A DNA stretch of 64,000 nt, taken from NCBI RefSeq assembly GCF_900143565.1, contig NZ_FREX01000005.1, positions 305,421 to 369,420 on the forward strand. Direction: 5' to 3'. Source of the DNA: Pseudovibrio sp. Alg231-02. Lineage in GTDB: Bacteria; Pseudomonadota; Alphaproteobacteria; Rhizobiales; Stappiaceae. A program made the translations under genes and the position numbers. Shown here one piece after another: positions 63,119 to 64,000 of the stretch (within the stretch, counting starts at the first letter, position 1; each line of letters starts with the position of its first letter). Under the pieces are notes generated by a model. It had not been told where the DNA came from and did not search any database. It saw only the letters and a program-made list of their open reading frames with translations.

Positions 63119-63640
63119 CTAGGCCAACACATCGCGCAGGGAGATCAGCCACGTTTTCACCTCCGCAGACACCTTGGCATGGTCCAGCCCCTCAAAGGCA
63201 TCCCAGCTCCAGCCGTTCTCAGGGCACAGCTCATCCAAAAATGCATGCAGCTCTTTTTGCTTAGCATCTGGCAAAGGCAAGTTGGCTGCATGCCTCAGCA
63301 ACAACACCTGCTCCTGAAGCCGTAAGAACACCCAGAAGGCCTCCATCATAGGCCGCAGCAAATGCGGCTGTGTCTGCCACGTATTACCGGAAAACAGATC
63401 CTGCGTGACAATCAGCCCAGCTCCATGACAGTGAAACTGAACACAGCCCTTGTACCCGGTCGTCGCCAGATCAGAATGGATCTTGCAGGTCCCACAGCTC
63501 TCAAGATTTCGGCAAGGCTCACCAGCAGCTTTATCAAACGGGAAAACACTCGACTTATCAAAGGCAAGCGCCACACAACACAGCGCAGCGCACTTCTCGC
63601 AGTCAGCTTTCAGCCGGTCATCAAGTTGGTTCAGATCCAT
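63119..63640 (-). CDS. Cysteine-rich hypothetical protein (YkgJ-type zinc/iron-chelating motif)
   Basis: 173 residues. The N-terminal third has the clustered cysteines CEKCAALCCVALAF, then PCRNLESCGTCKIH, YKGCVQFHCHG, resembling the Fe/Zn-chelating YkgJ family (CxxCCC-like). The C-terminal two thirds is helical, LLRPMMEAFWVFLRLQEQVLLLRHAANLPL. Function unknown; cysteines probably bind a metal. Convergent with the methyltransferase pseudogene. Confidence 0.7.
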   Translation of the reverse strand: MDLNQLDDRLKADCEKCAALCCVALAFDKSSVFPFDKAAGEPCRNLESCGTCKIHSDLATTGYKGCVQFHCHGAGLIVTQDLFSGNTWQTQPHLLRPMMEAFWVFLRLQEQVLLLRHAANLPLPDAKQKELHAFLDELCPENGWSWDAFEGLDHAKVSAEVKTWLISLRDVLA

Positions 63641-63806
63641 AGTGTCTTATTGGCACAAAACACAAGCCAGCGAAAGCAATCTCAAGTTTCGGGCGGATAA
63701 GGAGTGTCTCGCAATAGCGCGCTCCATTTGCTTGGTTTCAATCAATTGACAAGGAGGCGCCATACACAATGCTCCAGAGCATGTCATGTGATGCTTCGTA
63801 TATACA

Positions 63807-64000
63807 GCACCGAGCACCGAGCACCGAGCACCGAGCACCGAGCACCGAGCACCGAGCACCGAGCACCGAGCACCGAGCACCGAGCACCGAGCACCGAGCA
63901 CCGAGCACCGAGCACCGAGCACCGAGCACCGAGCACCGAGCACCGAGCACCGAGCACAGAGCACCGAGGACCCAGCACCGAACACCGATCACCGAGCACC
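63807..64000. repeat. 7-bp tandem repeat (minisatellite)
   Basis: About 27 head-to-tail copies of AGCACCG (GAGCACC) run from 63807 to the right edge and probably beyond. The first ~20 are identical; toward the end single-base variants appear (AGCACAG, AGGACCC, AACACCG, ATCACCG). Because seven is not a multiple of three, all three minus frames translate as the same heptapeptide ARCSVLG. Not a gene, and not a CRISPR array (no unique spacers). Confidence 0.95.

Noticed and set aside
63647..63999. Three minus-strand ORFs of repeated ARCSVLG
   Set aside because: They are translations of the 7-bp minisatellite, which has no stop in any minus frame; the start regions lack a domain.
63807..64000. 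CRISPR array
   Set aside because: The unit is 7 bp with no unique spacers.

Overview
The window reads as chromosomal DNA of a marine, heterotrophic alphaproteobacterium. Clues are a mesaconyl-CoA hydratase of the ethylmalonyl-CoA pathway, a DctBD-controlled TRAP transporter, a bioMNY biotin importer, ROK/MFS and GMC oxidoreductase genes, a moderate G+C content (near 50% by eye), and interspersed palindromes with a CGAAAAGTGG...CCGGTTTTCG core typical of Hyphomicrobiales (Rhizobiales). A Pseudovibrio-like organism is my best guess; this is inference, not a database result. I see no rRNA, tRNA, CRISPR array, insertion sequence or prophage.

Layout. 1-2.7 kb: the edge of an amino-acid ABC importer, a TenA-family protein and a GNAT. 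3.4-4.7 kb: asd, preceded by a 41-codon ORF made largely of Thr, Met and Lys codons, a candidate leader peptide. 5-9 kb: small membrane, lipoprotein, secreted and acetyltransferase genes plus a ComB-like phosphatase. 9.2-14.8 kb: a secreted choloylglycine-hydrolase-type acylase, leuB, an epimerase, glyoxalase I and a MATE exporter. 15-17.3 kb: a type III secretion chaperone overlapping a 605-residue cysteine-free putative effector. 17.3-22.7 kb: an EamA exporter divergent from an HxlR regulator, two tandem amino-acid permeases and a beta-carbonic anhydrase. 22.8-30 kb: RidA, mesaconyl-CoA hydratase, a soluble chemoreceptor, a TrhP-like tRNA hydroxylation protein and a LysR regulator.

30.2-39.3 kb is a dicarboxylate-type TRAP region, all on the minus strand: dctB, dctD, dctP, dctQ, dctM, a second dctP, and a protein fusing a MerR-type DNA-binding domain to a citrate-synthase fold. 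Between dctD and dctP lie a perfect sigma-54 promoter and two inverted repeats at enhancer distance, giving a complete sensor-regulator-target circuit. 39.3-41.9 kb is modABC. 42-51.5 kb carries two paralogous WYL regulators beside small redox/RidA/SRPBCC genes, a GMC oxidoreductase, DUF1203 and DUF533 proteins, and hppD divergent from an Lrp-type regulator with a palindrome between them. 51.5-58.6 kb holds small unknown genes, an ion permease and an MFS-ROK pair. 58.7-60.6 kb is bioMNY. The right end (60.6-64 kb) looks less conserved: a long gap, a secreted hydrolase with a clear operator-like repeat, a decayed SAM methyltransferase, a cysteine-rich protein, and a 7-bp minisatellite running off the window.

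The observations I rate most worth testing are the candidate asd leader peptide, the enzyme-derived transcription factor with its own 18-bp palindrome, the orphan chaperone-effector cassette, and the dctBD/sigma-54 arrangement.
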